Assembly: GCA_027483645.1 (NCBI GenBank)
Contig: JAIXUD010000009.1
Span: 1 to 64,000 of the forward strand
Direction of reading: 5' to 3'
Origin: Sphingobacteriales bacterium
GTDB taxonomy: Bacteria > Bacteroidota > Bacteroidia > Chitinophagales > CAIOSU01
Length of the DNA stretch: 64,000 nucleotides
In this document: in pieces, positions 42,235 to 51,072 of the stretch
How the letters are laid out: every line of letters begins with the position of its first letter
How positions within the stretch are numbered: position 1 is the stretch's first letter
The notes under the pieces: generated by a model
Told to the model about the DNA's origin: nothing
Database searches by the model: none
Seen by the model: only the letters and a program-made list of their open reading frames with translations
Position numbers and translations under genes: made by a program

Positions 42235-44370
42235 TTATTCCACCACCAACTTCACAAACCGCTCGCCATCTTGGCTGGCAACCTTTACCAAATATAACCC
42301 TGGTGCAAACGTAGATATATTTAAAGTCGCTCCTGCGCCACCAAACAATACCTTGTTGGTTGTCAAGAGCTTACCTTGCAAATCATATACCGTTACTTCG
42401 GCAGCGCCCTGGTAGTTCTCTACTTGCAAGGTCACCACTTTAGTAGCAGGGTTAGGGTACAGCTTCAACCCACTCAATACGGGTGCTTGGTTAATGCCAA
42501 CCGTCCAATAATATAGGTTGATATCATCCAGGTAGATGTTGTTACCATTGCTGGAAGCGGCTTCAAACTTCAAGCGCACTTGGCTTTGGCCCTGAACTTG
42601 CCTCAAGTTAAGCCCCTCCGCTTTATCCCAATCGGTAGCCGTTGGCACAAAAACAGTGTTTTGTGGTACTGCTGTTTGTAAGCGGATGCCCCCTTCGCTC
42701 CAAAACGGTATCCAGTTGGCTCCACAGTCCAAACTAAAATATACCTTCAATGAATCGTTGGTAATACTGTCTTTACGTGCATATGCGTAACTAAAGCTCA
42801 AGGCCGTCGTTTGGCCCATAGGCACTTCAAAGTAAGGCGTAATGAGCGATTGCTTTTGCCCAACAGAGTTGCTGTTGAAGAAGTTAACTTTTACGCCATT
42901 AGCTGAAGACCCAAAACCACCCTCGGTAGTCAACACCCAAGCGCCCGATACACCGCCCACCGAGGATACCTCCCATAAACTTGGAGGGAAGTTAACCCCT
43001 TCAAAACCCTGTTCAATAGGTAAAGCTATTGGAAATAGACCTGATTGGTCGGTTACGGTAAAGTTGATATCCACTACATCGTTGCCTGGCAATTGGTCAA
43101 CGCCATTATTCGGGTTAGCTAGGTACACGTTGATTTCATGCGCACCATCTGCCAGTACTTGTTCATCCAACAGCACATATACCGATTCGCCCATGGCCAA
43201 GCTACCAGTCCATTGCTTTTGGGTGAAGTTGCTTTGGTCCACCACTACGTTAATCAAAACACTAGTAATGGTTTGTGAGCCTTCGTTTTTAATGAGCACC
43301 ACAGGGCGGAAACTATCGTTGCAAACCGCCGTTTTCGGTAATACCAAATCAATCAAGGCGGCATCCAAAGTAAATCGGGTACAAGCGGTTGAGCTGGCCA
43401 AATCGCTCCGGAAAGTACCAATGATAGAGTTAACCTTACTTTTTTGGTCGGTGGTAAACATAAACATGCAAGCATCGTTCACGTAATCCATGTAGTTCAT
43501 AAACATGTCTCCGTTCGGGCCATTGGAGCATGACACTTTGGGGAAGGTAGGGCAACCGTAATTGGCCTTCTCTTGTACCGGTGTATCGGCAATGCCGTCA
43601 TCGTCAGCACAGTTGCTTACGTTTGGCTCGCCTAAACCCCACATGTGGTCGAGCCCGAAATAATGCCCAACTTCGTGGGTGCAAGTACGGCCCTTATTAA
43701 AAGGTGACACCACATTGCCCACTGTACCGAAGAACTTATATTGTACCACTACCCCATCATAATCAGGGTTTAGGCCTGGCTTGGAGGCATAGCCCAACAG
43801 GTTGGCATTGGCTCCCCCTAGCTGCAGTGTCCAAATATTCAGGTACAGCTCCGGGTTCCAAGTGGTAATGGGTTTTAAGTCATTGTCTACTTCGGTTATT
43901 AGCCAACTCACCTTACCGCCGTTTACGCGGTCAATGCCGTTCGTGGCGTTGCCGTCAGGGTCGCGGATGGCCAAGCAAAACTCCAGCTCCATATCAGTTG
44001 CAAATTGCTGAAACGCCGCTGGTATGAGCGAAGCATCGGCATTGGCAAAGCGATAATCTTTGTTCAACACCTCTATTTGAGATAGTACTTGAGCATCGGT
44101 AATATTACCGCCTGTACCTAGCGCCTCGCCGTTATGCACCACGTGCACCACAACCGGTATAGTCACCAGCGTGCGCTTGCGGGCATGGGGCTGTGCTTGG
44201 TATTGCTGGGCAGCCGCTTCTATCTGCTGCAGCCGCTGGGCATAACCTGGGTCGGTCTGCAGATAGTGCTGGTGCATTTCATCGTACCCGCAATGCTGCT
44301 GGGCATTAGTTTGAAGGGTAAGAAAAAGGCCCAGGCTTATCGCCAGGGCCTTTACAATGTGTCGCATCAT
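42235..44370 (-). CDS. Secreted M43 zinc metalloprotease with T9SS sorting domain
   Basis: The 711-residue protein has a signal peptide (ALAISLGLFLTLQTNAQ), a propeptide, and a pappalysin-type (M43) domain with zinc motif HEVGHYFGLDH (His232, His236 and His242). It is followed by a region typical of Bacteroidota adhesins and a MAM-like/jelly-roll domain (FSYAYARKDSITNDSLKVYF to YLDDINLY). The C-terminus (KLYPNPATKVVTLQVEN ... GLYLVKVASQDGERFVKLVVE) is a T9SS type A sorting domain, so the protein is secreted to or through the outer membrane. It is 30 bp from the next M43 gene and likely in the same transcript. Confidence 0.9.
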   Translation of the reverse strand: MMRHIVKALAISLGLFLTLQTNAQQHCGYDEMHQHYLQTDPGYAQRLQQIEAAAQQYQAQPHARKRTLVTIPVVVHVVHNGEALGTGGNITDAQVLSQIEVLNKDYRFANADASLIPAAFQQFATDMELEFCLAIRDPDGNATNGIDRVNGGKVSWLITEVDNDLKPITTWNPELYLNIWTLQLGGANANLLGYASKPGLNPDYDGVVVQYKFFGTVGNVVSPFNKGRTCTHEVGHYFGLDHMWGLGEPNVSNCADDDGIADTPVQEKANYGCPTFPKVSCSNGPNGDMFMNYMDYVNDACMFMFTTDQKSKVNSIIGTFRSDLASSTACTRFTLDAALIDLVLPKTAVCNDSFRPVVLIKNEGSQTITSVLINVVVDQSNFTQKQWTGSLAMGESVYVLLDEQVLADGAHEINVYLANPNNGVDQLPGNDVVDINFTVTDQSGLFPIALPIEQGFEGVNFPPSLWEVSSVGGVSGAWVLTTEGGFGSSANGVKVNFFNSNSVGQKQSLITPYFEVPMGQTTALSFSYAYARKDSITNDSLKVYFSLDCGANWIPFWSEGGIRLQTAVPQNTVFVPTATDWDKAEGLNLRQVQGQSQVRLKFEAASSNGNNIYLDDINLYYWTVGINQAPVLSGLKLYPNPATKVVTLQVENYQGAAEVTVYDLQGKLLTTNKVLFGGAGATLNISTFAPGLYLVKVASQDGERFVKLVVE

Positions 44371-44400
44371 AAGGTGCTATTAAGTAGCCAAAGGTTGGTG

Positions 44401-47400
44401 TTATTTGGTAAGCACCACGCGGTAGTGGAGCGTTTGCCCCTCGTGGTTGATGCGTACCATATATACCCCCCCTGCAAAGTCTGTCAAATCCATCTCAACC
44501 GATGATGTTGCTAAAATATCATTTTCTTGGCTCATTACCAGCTTACCTACAGCATCAAATACCGTAATGGCTGCTACACCCGCAATACCATTGAAGTTAA
44601 CTACAAATTTACCGCTGGAAGGGTTAGGCCAAAGCGTAATGTTGTTCTCGCTTATACCAGTACCAATAGAGCTAAAGAAGTTAACGGTTACCGAATCTAC
44701 CGCATCGCATCCATCTGCATCGGTTACGGTTACTAGGTAGGTACCGGCCGCCAAATTGGTAGCAGTTGACGTGGATTGCCCATCGCTCCAGTCAAAAATG
44801 AACGGTGCGCTACCGCTATCTACCGCCACTGTGGCAGTGCCATTGGCGTTGCCTAAGGTATCGGCGGTTGAAGAGGTGCTTAGTGTCGGGCCACTGCTGC
44901 GTGGCACTAGCACAGATGTGCTCTGCTGGCAACCATTAGCATCGGTTACCGTTACACTATAGGTACCATCTTGTACTACCAGCAAGTTCGTTAATGAGTC
45001 GTTTGTGTTCCAAAGGTACTCATAAGGGGCAGCGCCACCTGTGGCCGATACGGTCGCCTCGCCAAACTTCGAGCTACATACAATGGCCAATACCCCAGCA
45101 TTCAGTACCAGCGGGTTTGCCGCAGTTACAGCAAGGTTTTGCACATTTTCGCATCCACTGGCATCGGTAATGGTAATGTTGTAATTACCCGGCGTCAAGC
45201 CACTGCTACCGGATGCCGTCAATCCATTCGACCAAACGTATGAAATTGGGGCTGCACCGCTACTTACTACCAAGTTTATGGCGCCATCATTGTTTCCCGG
45301 GCACGATTCATCATCTACTGCCGCAATCACTGCCAATACCGGCAAGCTATCAATTACTGTTGTAGCGGTGGATTGGCAACCATTTCCATCAGTAATGGTA
45401 GCCGCATAAGTACCCTGTGGCAAGTTGAACAACTGTTGCTGGGTACTACCGGTACTCCAGAAGTAGGTATATGGAGCCACGCCGCCAACAGCCAACAAGC
45501 CAGCTTGGCCGTTATCAATTCCACAGGAGGCATCCACTTTAGAGATTTGCACCAGTAGTTGCGCTGGTTGGCTGATGGTAGCAGTACGTACCGCTATGCA
45601 ACCGTTGGCATCGGTTACCGTCAGCGTATAAGTACCTGAACCTAAGTTACTAATTGCGATAGCGGTTGCACCGGTGCTCCACTCGTAAGCATATGGTTGG
45701 GTACCATTGCTTACCACAGCAGTAATGCCACCATTGTTCTGCCCAGTGCAATTGTTATTGGTAGTGGTTAAGCTTACCGTTGGCCCACCAAGGTTTGAAA
45801 TTACAATGGTGGTATCAGCAGAGCATCCGTTTTGGTCTGAAACCGTAAGGTCGTATGCGCCCGATGCCAAATTGGTTAAGCCACTAGATACTTGCCCCGA
45901 GCCCCACAAATAGGTGTAGCCAGGGGTGCCACCCGATACTGAGGTACCAATATTGCCATCGGAGTTTCCGCAAGTGGCATCGGCTACGGTGTTGCCAATT
46001 ACAATTCTCGTTGGTTGGCCAATAGCTACTGTAGCGGTGGCGGTGCAAGTATTGGCATCACTAATGGTTACGGTATAGTTACCAGCAGCTAGGCCAGTCA
46101 CGGTTTGTACGTTCAATCCACCGCTCCAAACATAGGTGTACGGCGATACGCCGCCAACAACGGTTACGGTTGCTTCGCCATCGTTCACCCCAAAGCACGA
46201 CGCGTCTTCTTTGGTAATGCTTACAGTAGGGGCTGCCAATTGGGTAACAGTTGCGGTAGCGGTGCCTGTGCAGCCCCTGCTATCGGTTACAGTTACCGTG
46301 TAATTGGTTGCTGCCAAGTTGTTGATGGTAGCTGTATTGCCGCCATTGCTCCATGCATAGGTATATGGGGCTGTACCACCACTTCCTACTGCGATAATCG
46401 CACCATTGTTGCCGCCGCAACTGCTGTTTGTGGTGGTCAATGCTACTGATACTGCGGTTGGTTGGGCAATGGTAGTTGAGGCTATTGATGAGCACCCGTT
46501 GGCATCGGTAACCGAAACCGTATAGGTGCCTGCCGCCAAATTATTGGCTGTAGCAGTATTGGCAGTATTGCTCCAAAGGATAGTATATGGCGATAGCCCA
46601 CCGCTAATTACGGCTGTTGCGCTTCCATTGTTACCGCCATTGCAGCTAGCATCCTGTTTATTAATGGTAATACTTGGCGCACCAATATTGCTGATGTTGA
46701 ACGAAGCAACGGCCGTACAACTTCGGCTATCAGTTACCGTTACGGTGTACGTGCCCGAAGCACGGTTGGTGATGCTGGCCGTAGTGCCGCTGCCGCTCCA
46801 AGCATAGGTATATGGCCCAGTGCCGCCAGTTACAGTGGCGCTTACCGAACCATTGCTGTTGCCGCAAGTGGCTGGTGTGGTGGTTGCATTGATAGCAATG
46901 GCCGCTGGTTGGCTTACAAATACCGTAGTAGATGCTGAGCAACCATTGGCATCAGTAACAGTGATACTGTAGTTGCCACCGCTAAGGTTGCTGATGCTGT
47001 TGGTTAACCCGCCATTACCCCATGCGTAGGTATAAGGTGTTGCGCCGCCCGTAGCACTTACGGTTATGGAACCGTTAGTACCGCCGTTGCAGCTAACATT
47101 TTGTATGTTGAACGATAAGGTTGGCGTGGTGGTATTAGCACCTACGGTTGCAGATCCAGTGCGAAGGCAGCCGTTATTATCTGTTACGGTATAGCTATAA
47201 GAACCCGCAGCCAAACCAGTAATGGAACTGCTCGTGCCGCCATTGCTCCATGCAATGATGTATGGGGTTACACCACCCGTAATGGCTAAGGTAGCGGTAC
47301 CATTGCTGTTTCCGCAGAAAGCAGGAGTGGTAGTTGCCGAAGCGGTAATGGCTAATGGCGCGGTAAGGGTTGTGCTGCCACTTACACTACATCCGTTGGC

Positions 47401-50400
47401 ATCAGTCACGGTCACCGTATAGCTTCCTGATGCAATGCCGCTGTTGGTAGCCGTGTTGCGGTTATTGGTCCAAACATACGTGTAAGGCGCGGTGCCCCCA
47501 GTTACGGTAGCTGTGGCGCTGCCGCTGGCCTGTCCAGCGCAAAGTGGGTTACTGCCGGTTACGGTTAGGCTAGGTGTGGCACTTACGGTTACGTAGTTGT
47601 TCCTCACCAAAGTATCCCTACCGGCGCTGTTGATGGCGATAAGGGTTGTAGTATAGATGCCCGGTGCTGAGTAAAGCACGGAAGGATTTTGTAATGCAGA
47701 TGTGGCAGGCGTACCACCTGGGAAGCTCCACAACCAACTGGTAGGGTTGCTGGTAGACTGGTCAGTATACTGCACCGTAACCGAACCACAGCCTGTGGTT
47801 GGGGTGCCCGCAAAAGCCGCGTTAGGCGCTACGGTAGGCACCAATTGGCAGCCACTTACCACAATGTCATCCAAGTATATGTTGTTTCCTACGTTATTGA
47901 ATGACTCAAACCTAATGCGCACATTGGCTTGGCCATCAAAAGCACCCAAGTTAATGGTAAAGCAATCGGCGGCAACACTGCCAACACACCAATCGCTAAC
48001 TGCAGCTGGTATAAAGTTGGTTGCCACTGTCGCGTTGGTAGCAAATGTACCCGCACCGTTTTCACCAACCGCTAAAACCCGGTTTGGCCAAGTGGCACCA
48101 CCGTCAGTTGATACATATACTATCAAAGAGTCTCGCTGGGTTTGGCTGCGCCTGCGGTGGGCGTGCTCAAAGTTGAGTACGGTGCTGCTTACGTTGCTTA
48201 GATTAAGTATGGGGCTTATCAAGCCATCGCGCTGGGTATTGGCGGCATAGTTGAACAGGTTTATGCCCGCCGAACGGGTGCCTGGGGCATTACCACCAGT
48301 GGTACTGATTGCCCAAGTAATACCGTTGTCAGGATTTTGTAACGTCCAGCCATTGGTAGTGAAGCTATTCGATTCAAAATCTTCGCTCAATATAGTGCCA
48401 TTTACCCCTACGGTAATATAGCCGTTGCGGGTAGTGGTTACGCCATTTACCGTAAGGCTCACATTGTAATTACCCGGAGAACTGTAGGTAACCGAAGGAT
48501 TCTGCGCCGTTGAAGTAGTTGGCGAACCACCAGGGAAACTCCAAGACCAGGCAGTTGGGCTGCAAGTAGATTGATCAGTAAACTGCACGGCAAAGGTGCC
48601 ACAACCTTGGGTAATGTTAGAAGTGAAATTCGTTTGTGCCCCGGTAACGGTTACATAGGCGGTACGTATTAGCGTATCGCTGCCAAAACCATTGGTGGAA
48701 ATCAAAGTAACATTGTAAGTACCAGGTGTATTGTAGGTAACCACGGGGCTGACCAATGTGGAGGTTGCCGGTGTTCCACCTTGGAAGGTCCAAGCCCTAG
48801 AAGTTGGGCTGCCCGCAGAGAAATCGGTAAATGTGATGGATTGCCCTGTACAAATGGTTGGAGTAGTTGATGTAAACAACGGCGTAGGTGGCTGGTTTAC
48901 ATTCGGCAACGAATCCACAACCCTAAACAAATCCAACCCCGCTTCTACCAAGTGCCCTGCGCCATAATCGCCGGTGGTAGCCGTTAAGCGCATATTGGCA
49001 GTGGGGGCTATCAAGCTAGAAATGTTATAGTTGCGGAAAACCCATTGGTTGCCGCTATTGGTGCTAGGGCCTATCCGGTCAAGCACTACCGTAGTTACGC
49101 CGTTTGTCAGTCTTACTACCAAGGTATCATCCATATTGCCACTACCGCCATCATTATACCACCAGCGGTAGAAACTTACGTAAGGCAAGTTGTAGCTGGT
49201 TAAATCAAACACTGGCGAAGTTAATACAGTGGTGAATCCATCCACATCATCGGTACCTGCGGCGCCACCAGCATTGCCGGTAACATAGGCATCGCTACCA
49301 AAGTCATTGGTTACATCAGCCCCAGGATTACTTTGGGCAGTGCCGTTCAAGGTACCGGCAGGGGCACCACGCTCCCATTCTCCGGTAGTAGCCGCGCCAC
49401 TTACCGTCCAACCGAAATTCATAATAAAGTCATCGTAATAGCCGCGGTTTACATCAACAGTTACACTATGCGATGGTGCCACCATTACCCGGTTGGCTGC
49501 CAAAGCCGTTACATAGCCCCACTTTCCGCCATATACATTATAGGTGCCCTGGTTTACGGTAATGGTAAAGTTGCCTGTAGCATTAGCTGTTGCCGTATAG
49601 CTAAAATTGTTGCCTACGCCAATTATGCGCACCAGCGCATTTGGCACCCCTTGCAAGGTGCTGGCATCGCGTACCTGGCCGTTAAGAGTAACTTGTATCA
49701 ATGGAGTGCAAACCGTGGAGTTGCGTAGCTGCTGCCTTCTAGGGCTTACAGACATCACCGTTTGCATGCGGGTTTTTTGATCTCGCGTGAAGATGTTCAT
49801 ACACGCATCGTTGGTATAATCCATGTAGTTTTGTACCATTTCGGTAGTACCACAGCTCACGCTACCAGTGGTGCAACCGCGGTTTTCAGCGTCATGGTCG
49901 GGCGTATCGTTACAGAAGTCATCCACGCCACAGCCACCATCACCCCAAATATGTCGCAGACCCAACCAGTGGCCTACCTCATGCGAAGTAGTTCGGCCGC
50001 GATTGTATGGCGAGGTCACGTTGCCAGTTCTTCCGAAGGCGTTATATAAACATACTATGCCATCGCTATTAGCCGTTTGTGCACCGCCTGGCATACCTGC
50101 CAAACCTGAACCCTCAGGAAACTGGGCATAGCCTAACAGGCCGTTTCCACCGAAGTTAACCACCCAAATGTTGAAGTATTGGTTGGGGTCCCAAACAGTT
50201 GCAGGCTTAAGCACAGCATCAATATCGCCAGTATTGGGCCAAGTGGCTTCGCTGCGCTGCACCCTGTCGATGCCTGGTTCTACCAGCGTTTGGCCAGTTG
50301 GGCTACGCAGCGCCAAGCAAAACTCAATCTCCACATCAGCCGCCACCGGGCGGAAACCCACAGGGGTATTCACCGTATCGGCATTCAAACGACGGAAATC

Positions 50401-50769
50401 CTGATTTAGTACATCAATTTGGCTATACACCTGAGCTGCAGTAATATTTTCGTTAGAGCCTACTGCATCACCATTGTGTACCACGTGCACTATTACCGGT
50501 ATGGTAATAATAGCCGCCCTACCCGATTGGTTTTGCGGGTTATTGCCCTGTTTTACAATTTCGCCCTGTAGCCAGTTTTCGAAATCCATCAAGCTAGGCG
50601 AACTAGGCACTTTACTGCGCAACGCGCTATCAGCGTACATGGTGGCGCAATGATCGTGCTGCGGGAAGTTGCCAATTGGCTGAGGTACTTGTGCATTGAG
50701 CACCACAAAAAAACAAAGTAGGCAAGCCGTAAGCAGGCTGCGCCTGATAATAGGGAGTATGCTATTCAT
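44401..50769 (-). CDS. Giant secreted M43 metalloprotease with PKD and SprB repeats, T9SS sorted
   Basis: The 2122-residue protein begins with a signal peptide (SLLTACLLCFFVVLNAQ) and an M43 protease with HEVGHWLGLRH (His263, His267 and His273). A carboxypeptidase regulatory-like domain (VRDASTLQGVPNALVRIIG), MAM/jelly-roll-like domains and three PKD domains follow. Then come 13 SprB-type repeats of about 72-77 residues (GGTxPYTYxWSNG ... GTYTVTVTDANGC). A T9SS sorting domain (ITLWPNPSSGKFVVNF ... GGVYMVRINHEG) ends it. SprB repeats occur in gliding-motility adhesins, so this protein may both bind and cleave surface polymers. Confidence 0.9.
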   Translation of the reverse strand: MNSILPIIRRSLLTACLLCFFVVLNAQVPQPIGNFPQHDHCATMYADSALRSKVPSSPSLMDFENWLQGEIVKQGNNPQNQSGRAAIITIPVIVHVVHNGDAVGSNENITAAQVYSQIDVLNQDFRRLNADTVNTPVGFRPVAADVEIEFCLALRSPTGQTLVEPGIDRVQRSEATWPNTGDIDAVLKPATVWDPNQYFNIWVVNFGGNGLLGYAQFPEGSGLAGMPGGAQTANSDGIVCLYNAFGRTGNVTSPYNRGRTTSHEVGHWLGLRHIWGDGGCGVDDFCNDTPDHDAENRGCTTGSVSCGTTEMVQNYMDYTNDACMNIFTRDQKTRMQTVMSVSPRRQQLRNSTVCTPLIQVTLNGQVRDASTLQGVPNALVRIIGVGNNFSYTATANATGNFTITVNQGTYNVYGGKWGYVTALAANRVMVAPSHSVTVDVNRGYYDDFIMNFGWTVSGAATTGEWERGAPAGTLNGTAQSNPGADVTNDFGSDAYVTGNAGGAAGTDDVDGFTTVLTSPVFDLTSYNLPYVSFYRWWYNDGGSGNMDDTLVVRLTNGVTTVVLDRIGPSTNSGNQWVFRNYNISSLIAPTANMRLTATTGDYGAGHLVEAGLDLFRVVDSLPNVNQPPTPLFTSTTPTICTGQSITFTDFSAGSPTSRAWTFQGGTPATSTLVSPVVTYNTPGTYNVTLISTNGFGSDTLIRTAYVTVTGAQTNFTSNITQGCGTFAVQFTDQSTCSPTAWSWSFPGGSPTTSTAQNPSVTYSSPGNYNVSLTVNGVTTTRNGYITVGVNGTILSEDFESNSFTTNGWTLQNPDNGITWAISTTGGNAPGTRSAGINLFNYAANTQRDGLISPILNLSNVSSTVLNFEHAHRRRSQTQRDSLIVYVSTDGGATWPNRVLAVGENGAGTFATNATVATNFIPAAVSDWCVGSVAADCFTINLGAFDGQANVRIRFESFNNVGNNIYLDDIVVSGCQLVPTVAPNAAFAGTPTTGCGSVTVQYTDQSTSNPTSWLWSFPGGTPATSALQNPSVLYSAPGIYTTTLIAINSAGRDTLVRNNYVTVSATPSLTVTGSNPLCAGQASGSATATVTGGTAPYTYVWTNNRNTATNSGIASGSYTVTVTDANGCSVSGSTTLTAPLAITASATTTPAFCGNSNGTATLAITGGVTPYIIAWSNGGTSSSITGLAAGSYSYTVTDNNGCLRTGSATVGANTTTPTLSFNIQNVSCNGGTNGSITVSATGGATPYTYAWGNGGLTNSISNLSGGNYSITVTDANGCSASTTVFVSQPAAIAINATTTPATCGNSNGSVSATVTGGTGPYTYAWSGSGTTASITNRASGTYTVTVTDSRSCTAVASFNISNIGAPSITINKQDASCNGGNNGSATAVISGGLSPYTILWSNTANTATANNLAAGTYTVSVTDANGCSSIASTTIAQPTAVSVALTTTNSSCGGNNGAIIAVGSGGTAPYTYAWSNGGNTATINNLAATNYTVTVTDSRGCTGTATATVTQLAAPTVSITKEDASCFGVNDGEATVTVVGGVSPYTYVWSGGLNVQTVTGLAAGNYTVTISDANTCTATATVAIGQPTRIVIGNTVADATCGNSDGNIGTSVSGGTPGYTYLWGSGQVSSGLTNLASGAYDLTVSDQNGCSADTTIVISNLGGPTVSLTTTNNNCTGQNNGGITAVVSNGTQPYAYEWSTGATAIAISNLGSGTYTLTVTDANGCIAVRTATISQPAQLLVQISKVDASCGIDNGQAGLLAVGGVAPYTYFWSTGSTQQQLFNLPQGTYAATITDGNGCQSTATTVIDSLPVLAVIAAVDDESCPGNNDGAINLVVSSGAAPISYVWSNGLTASGSSGLTPGNYNITITDASGCENVQNLAVTAANPLVLNAGVLAIVCSSKFGEATVSATGGAAPYEYLWNTNDSLTNLLVVQDGTYSVTVTDANGCQQSTSVLVPRSSGPTLSTSSTADTLGNANGTATVAVDSGSAPFIFDWSDGQSTSTATNLAAGTYLVTVTDADGCDAVDSVTVNFFSSIGTGISENNITLWPNPSSGKFVVNFNGIAGVAAITVFDAVGKLVMSQENDILATSSVEMDLTDFAGGVYMVRINHEGQTLHYRVVLTK
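44690..47575 (-). repeat. SprB-type protein repeat array, 13 copies in alternating A/B types
   Basis: Each repeat covers about 220 bp. By eye, types alternate: A repeats start near a Cys followed by xGxNNGxA and end with QP; B repeats start with CGNSNG-like sequence and end with a Gly-rich linker. Twelve of the thirteen follow the alternation. The unit of duplication may therefore be a pair of about 148 residues. Confidence 0.75.
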
Positions 50770-51072
50770 TGGATTAAGGTAGTAGTTTAACTTCGGATTA
50801 ATCTACCAAGATAACAAACAATTGGCTAATTGCTAACACTTTATGACTAACAATAGGTGTTGTGCATCAACATTAATTATACTCAAAACAACTTATCCTA
50901 TTGTGCGTTTACTATCGCATTCATTTTCAATTTGGTTACAAATTGTGGTATACATAAAGTGTCGGGAAATAATTTGATAGGCTGACTTTAATGATTTCTT
51001 GCAAAACCTCCCACAAAAAAAGAGCGAGGCATGCATCGCACGCCTCGCTCGTAGGTATGGTAAAGCAATCGC
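50770..51072. other. 303-bp spacer between two large protease genes
   Basis: Apart from the terminator at 51015-51050 I see no gene. The AT-rich stretch 50770-51000 must hold the promoter of the 2122-residue protease. Confidence 0.6.
51015..51050 (-). terminator. Rho-independent terminator of the 1780-residue protease gene
   Basis: GAGCGAGGC (51022-51030) pairs perfectly with GCCTCGCTC (51042-51050) around an 11-nt loop. On the minus strand the stem is followed by seven T. It begins 22 bp beyond the stop codon. Confidence 0.9.

Noticed and set aside
44690-47575. Regular DNA repeat that could look like a CRISPR or satellite array
   Set aside because: The periodicity is about 220 bp, follows codons, and encodes SprB protein repeats in one frame.
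44756-48250. Several plus-strand open frames antisense to the giant proteases
   Set aside because: They mirror the repeat-coding strand, have no start signals or families, and change frame with each repeat.
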